Assembly: GCA_029964075.1 (NCBI GenBank)
Contig: CM057144.1
Location: forward strand, 8,083,281-8,147,280
From: Patiria pectinifera
Taxonomy: Eukaryota; Echinodermata; Asteroidea; Valvatida; Asterinidae
Reading direction: 5' to 3'
Length of the DNA: 64,000 nucleotides
Below, in pieces: positions 61,731-64,000 of this stretch. A model generated the notes under the pieces. That model did not search any database and was not told where the DNA came from. It was given only the letters and a program-made list of their open reading frames with translations. A program made the position numbers and the translations under genes. Numbering within the stretch: the stretch's first letter is position 1; each line of letters opens with the position of its first letter.

Positions 61731-62432
61731 TGGCCGCGCCCACCGTAGCCTTTCACCAACGCCATCGTGGCTTAACTTGCCCGCATTCAAAGCGGCGAAC
61801 GCGAAGCGACTGGAGATGAAGACCACACATGCGAGTGGCGAAGCCACGAGGGCCTTTTGCAACTTGTCGAGAAATTCTTATGTTTTTCTTTATAATCTCG
61901 ATTTTTGCTACCCCAACAGGGTAGCAAAATTCCAACCAATCATCAGCCTTTTCATGCGTGCGTGGCTACCACCCGGACGCGGACGCGTCGACACGTCACG
62001 TCGGATGCTTGCACAAAATTTAAAAACAAAAAATGCGAGTCTAGTTTTCCACGAGATCGTGACTGCGTAATTGTTATTACATTATCTTATTTTAACTTTA
62101 CTTATAAAGGTATTTCAACAAATTATTTGAGGGTATGAACTTATTTTTCATCTGAACTTACAGTTATTTGATCTTACGGTTTCCTTACTCACCCTTCTTT
62201 TAAAAATGGAAGCGACTAGGCAAAATCCGCGTTGTGATTGGTTAACCTTCAGCACGCTTCTTATTTGCATAAAAACTATGAATAATTCAACAAAATCAAG
62301 TTGCAAAAGGCCTCGTGGCTTTGCCACTCGTGCGTGCTGACTTAATCTTTGCTCCTGTCGCTTCGGGTCTTCGCAACTCCGCCGCTCTATGCTACGAAGG
62401 CCTGGGCGAAAGGCTACGCCCACCGACGCGAT
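61731..62432. mobile_element. inverted-repeat element nested in the foldback transposon
   Basis: The left arm (about 61731-61872) and inverted right arm (about 62293-62430) share GTAGCCTTTC, AGCGAC.GGAG, GAGTGGC.AAGCCACGAGG and CCTTTTGCAACTTG in order. They are GC-rich, unlike the AT-rich surroundings. A hairpin TTTTGCTACCC/GGGTAGCAAAA lies inside, at about 61904-61930. It is diverged, so it is older than the outer arms look, or evolves faster. Confidence 0.6.
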
Positions 62433-62547
62433 TAGGCTACTGTTTACCGCGCACACGTACCCCATGGCAACAACCAGCTGATTGAAGAAAATTACGTGAC
62501 TGATCAACAGTATGTGTCTGTGCCGCATGATGCCTTTTATCTTGAAG

Positions 62548-62962
62548 TGATAAAATATAATAATGCATTATATAATAAATAATGCATTATATAATAAAAA
62601 TGAATTATATAATAAATAATGCATTATATATCAATAAATAAAGTGTGGAAAAATTATATTTAATTAATAAGGTACCAAATAAATCATATAATAAATAATT
62701 AAAGCGTGCAAAAAAAAATATGTAAATAATGAGGTACCAAATAAATTATATATAAATAATAAGGGTTGCATAAAATTATATATAAATAATAAGGTTGCCA
62801 AAAAAAAATTATATATATAAATATTGCAGTGGCAAATAAATTTATTTACATATAATGCAAACTGCCAAACAATTATTTACATATAATTGACCGGAAAACT
62901 GAATTATATATTTAAAAAAATGAATTATATATAAATAATTTTGTTAAATAATTTATTTACAC
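62548..62962. repeat. AT-rich inner part of the right arm
   Basis: Inverted counterpart of 60547-60903 with extra ATAATGCATTATATAATAAA repeats at its inner edge. Confidence 0.85.
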
Positions 62963-63865
62963 ATGGCGCCTCATAGGCACGACGGCTTTACTCACAGGCA
63001 CGACGGTTTTACTCACAAACACGACGGTTTTACTCACACGCACGACGGTTTTACTCACAAACACGACGGTTTTACTCACACGCACGACGGTTTTACTCAC
63101 AAACACGACGGCTTTACTCACACGTACGACGGTTTTACTCACAAACACGACGGACCTCCCCACACGCACGACGGACCTGCTCACAAACACGACGGACCTG
63201 CTCACAGGCACGACGGTTTTACTCACACGCACGACGGTCTGCTCACAAACACGACGGACCTGCTCACAGGCACGACGGACCTGCTCACAGGCACGACGGT
63301 TTTACTCACACGCACGACGGTCTGCTCACAAACACGACGGACCTGCTCACAGGCACGACGGTTTTACTCACACGTACGACGGTCTGCTCACAAACACGAC
63401 GGACTTGCTCACAGGCACGACGGTTTTACTCACACGTACGACGCTCTGCTCACAAACACGACGGACTTGCTCACAGGCACGACGGTTTTACTCACACGCA
63501 CGACGGACCTGCTCACAAACACGACGGACCTGCTCACAGGCACGACGGTTTTACTCACACGCACGACGGTCTGCTCACAAACACGACGGACTTGCTCACA
63601 GGCACGACGGTTTTACTCACACGTACGACGCTCTGCTCACAAACACGACGGACTTGCTCACAGGCACGACGGTTTTACTCACACGCACGACGGTCTGCTC
63701 ACAAACACGACGGACTTGCTCACAGGCACGACGGAGCTCCCCACACGCACGACGGTCTGCTCACAAACACGACGGACCTGCTCACAGGCACGACGGACCT
63801 GCTCACAGGCACGACGGACCTGCTCACAGGCACGACGGAGCTCCCCACACGCACGACGATAACAG
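62963..63865. repeat. minisatellite of the right arm
   Basis: Reverse complement of the left-arm array with the same three unit types and the same order of rare units (double GGGGAGCTC units near the outer end, triple CAGGTC units). It is about 90 bp longer. Long plus-strand frames (up to 299 codons) are repeat artefacts. Confidence 0.95.
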
Positions 63866-63897
63866 ATAGGTGTCCTTTATAGTACACCATACGGGTG

Positions 63898-64000
63898 AGC
63901 ACTGTTTTACTTTTGTTTTTACATTTACTATGCTTCACAGTGCTACGCAGCATCCGCACATTTTATAATATAATATATATAATATATATAAATAGATATA
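63898..64000. other. host flank right of the foldback insertion
   Basis: Continues the sequence interrupted at 59700. It ends in an AT-rich run and shows no gene. Confidence 0.5.

Larger units (their letters stand above)
59701..63891. mobile_element. 4.19-kb foldback transposon with minisatellite TIRs
   Basis: The ends TATGGTGTACTATAAAGGAC and its reverse complement bound the element. CGGGTG flanks it on both sides (59695-59700 and 63892-63897) as a 6-bp target duplication. A reading of GTATGG ends with 4-bp GGGT is also possible. The terminal inverted repeats span about 59701-60903 and 62548-63891. The middle (60904-62547) holds a second inverted-repeat element and no transposase-like frame, so it is non-autonomous. 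The arms match closely, including unit order in the minisatellite, and differ by a few unit gains or losses, which implies recent insertion or arm-to-arm conversion. It has landed 0.9 kb downstream of the YqaJ-PHD gene. Its family is unassigned; it is foldback-like by structure. Confidence 0.85.

Noticed and set aside
1-64000. LTR retroelements, retroviruses or Polinton-like elements
   Set aside because: I found no paired long terminal repeats and no polymerase, integrase or capsid-like frames in the window.

Overview
This window is nuclear DNA of an animal: AT-rich, intron-containing genes, (TTAGGG)n telomere-type repeats, pol III-derived SINEs and a very dense load of non-autonomous DNA transposons. 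Long inverted-repeat elements, Helitron-like units, 5S/tRNA-derived SINEs and the over-used palindrome TAGGCCTA suggest a marine invertebrate deuterostome, most likely an echinoderm. That placement is inference from sequence style, not proof. One 500-bp run of N (13001-13500) marks an assembly gap.

Layout. From 1 to about 42.6 kb I recognise no protein-coding gene. This part holds dispersed repeats, an 800-bp palindromic TCCGA-word array (6.64-7.44 kb), a 5S-like SINE, an 0.8-kb foldback-like element (10.2-11.0 kb), a CpG-rich patch with a perfect X-box (16.0-16.3 kb), a tandem run of three Helitron-like units (20.4-23.3 kb), a 176-bp near-perfect palindrome, TIR elements at 33.7-34.6, 37.8-38.3 and 39.3-40.2 kb, and a short interstitial telomere tract bracketed by inverted repeats (40.8 kb).

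From 42.7 to 53.7 kb the minus strand carries two LAMP-family genes. The downstream one (46979 to 42665) can be read through six exons as a complete 294-residue CD68-like protein: signal peptide, Ser/Thr-rich stalk, one four-cysteine LAMP domain, one membrane span and a short tail ending in a YxxL sorting signal. The upstream one (53736 to 50811) shows only the last three exons of the same architecture with the same intron phases, so it is a tandem paralogue whose 5' part I could not find. A 24-bp minisatellite (47.7-48.5 kb) lies between them and several DNA elements sit in their introns.

From 56.4 to 58.8 kb the plus strand carries a broken gene for a SWIM-like / YqaJ nuclease / PHD-finger protein, a family associated with animal DNA transposons, with palindromic DNA lodged in its first coding exon. 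From 59.7 to 63.9 kb lies the most striking object: an apparently whole 4.19-kb foldback transposon with 1.2-1.35-kb terminal inverted repeats, each made of a roughly 0.8-0.9-kb minisatellite plus an AT-rich block. It is flanked by a 6-bp duplication and carries a second inverted-repeat element inside.

The genes do not form one pathway. The LAMP pair would act in lysosomal membranes, while the YqaJ-PHD gene is probably mobile-element derived.
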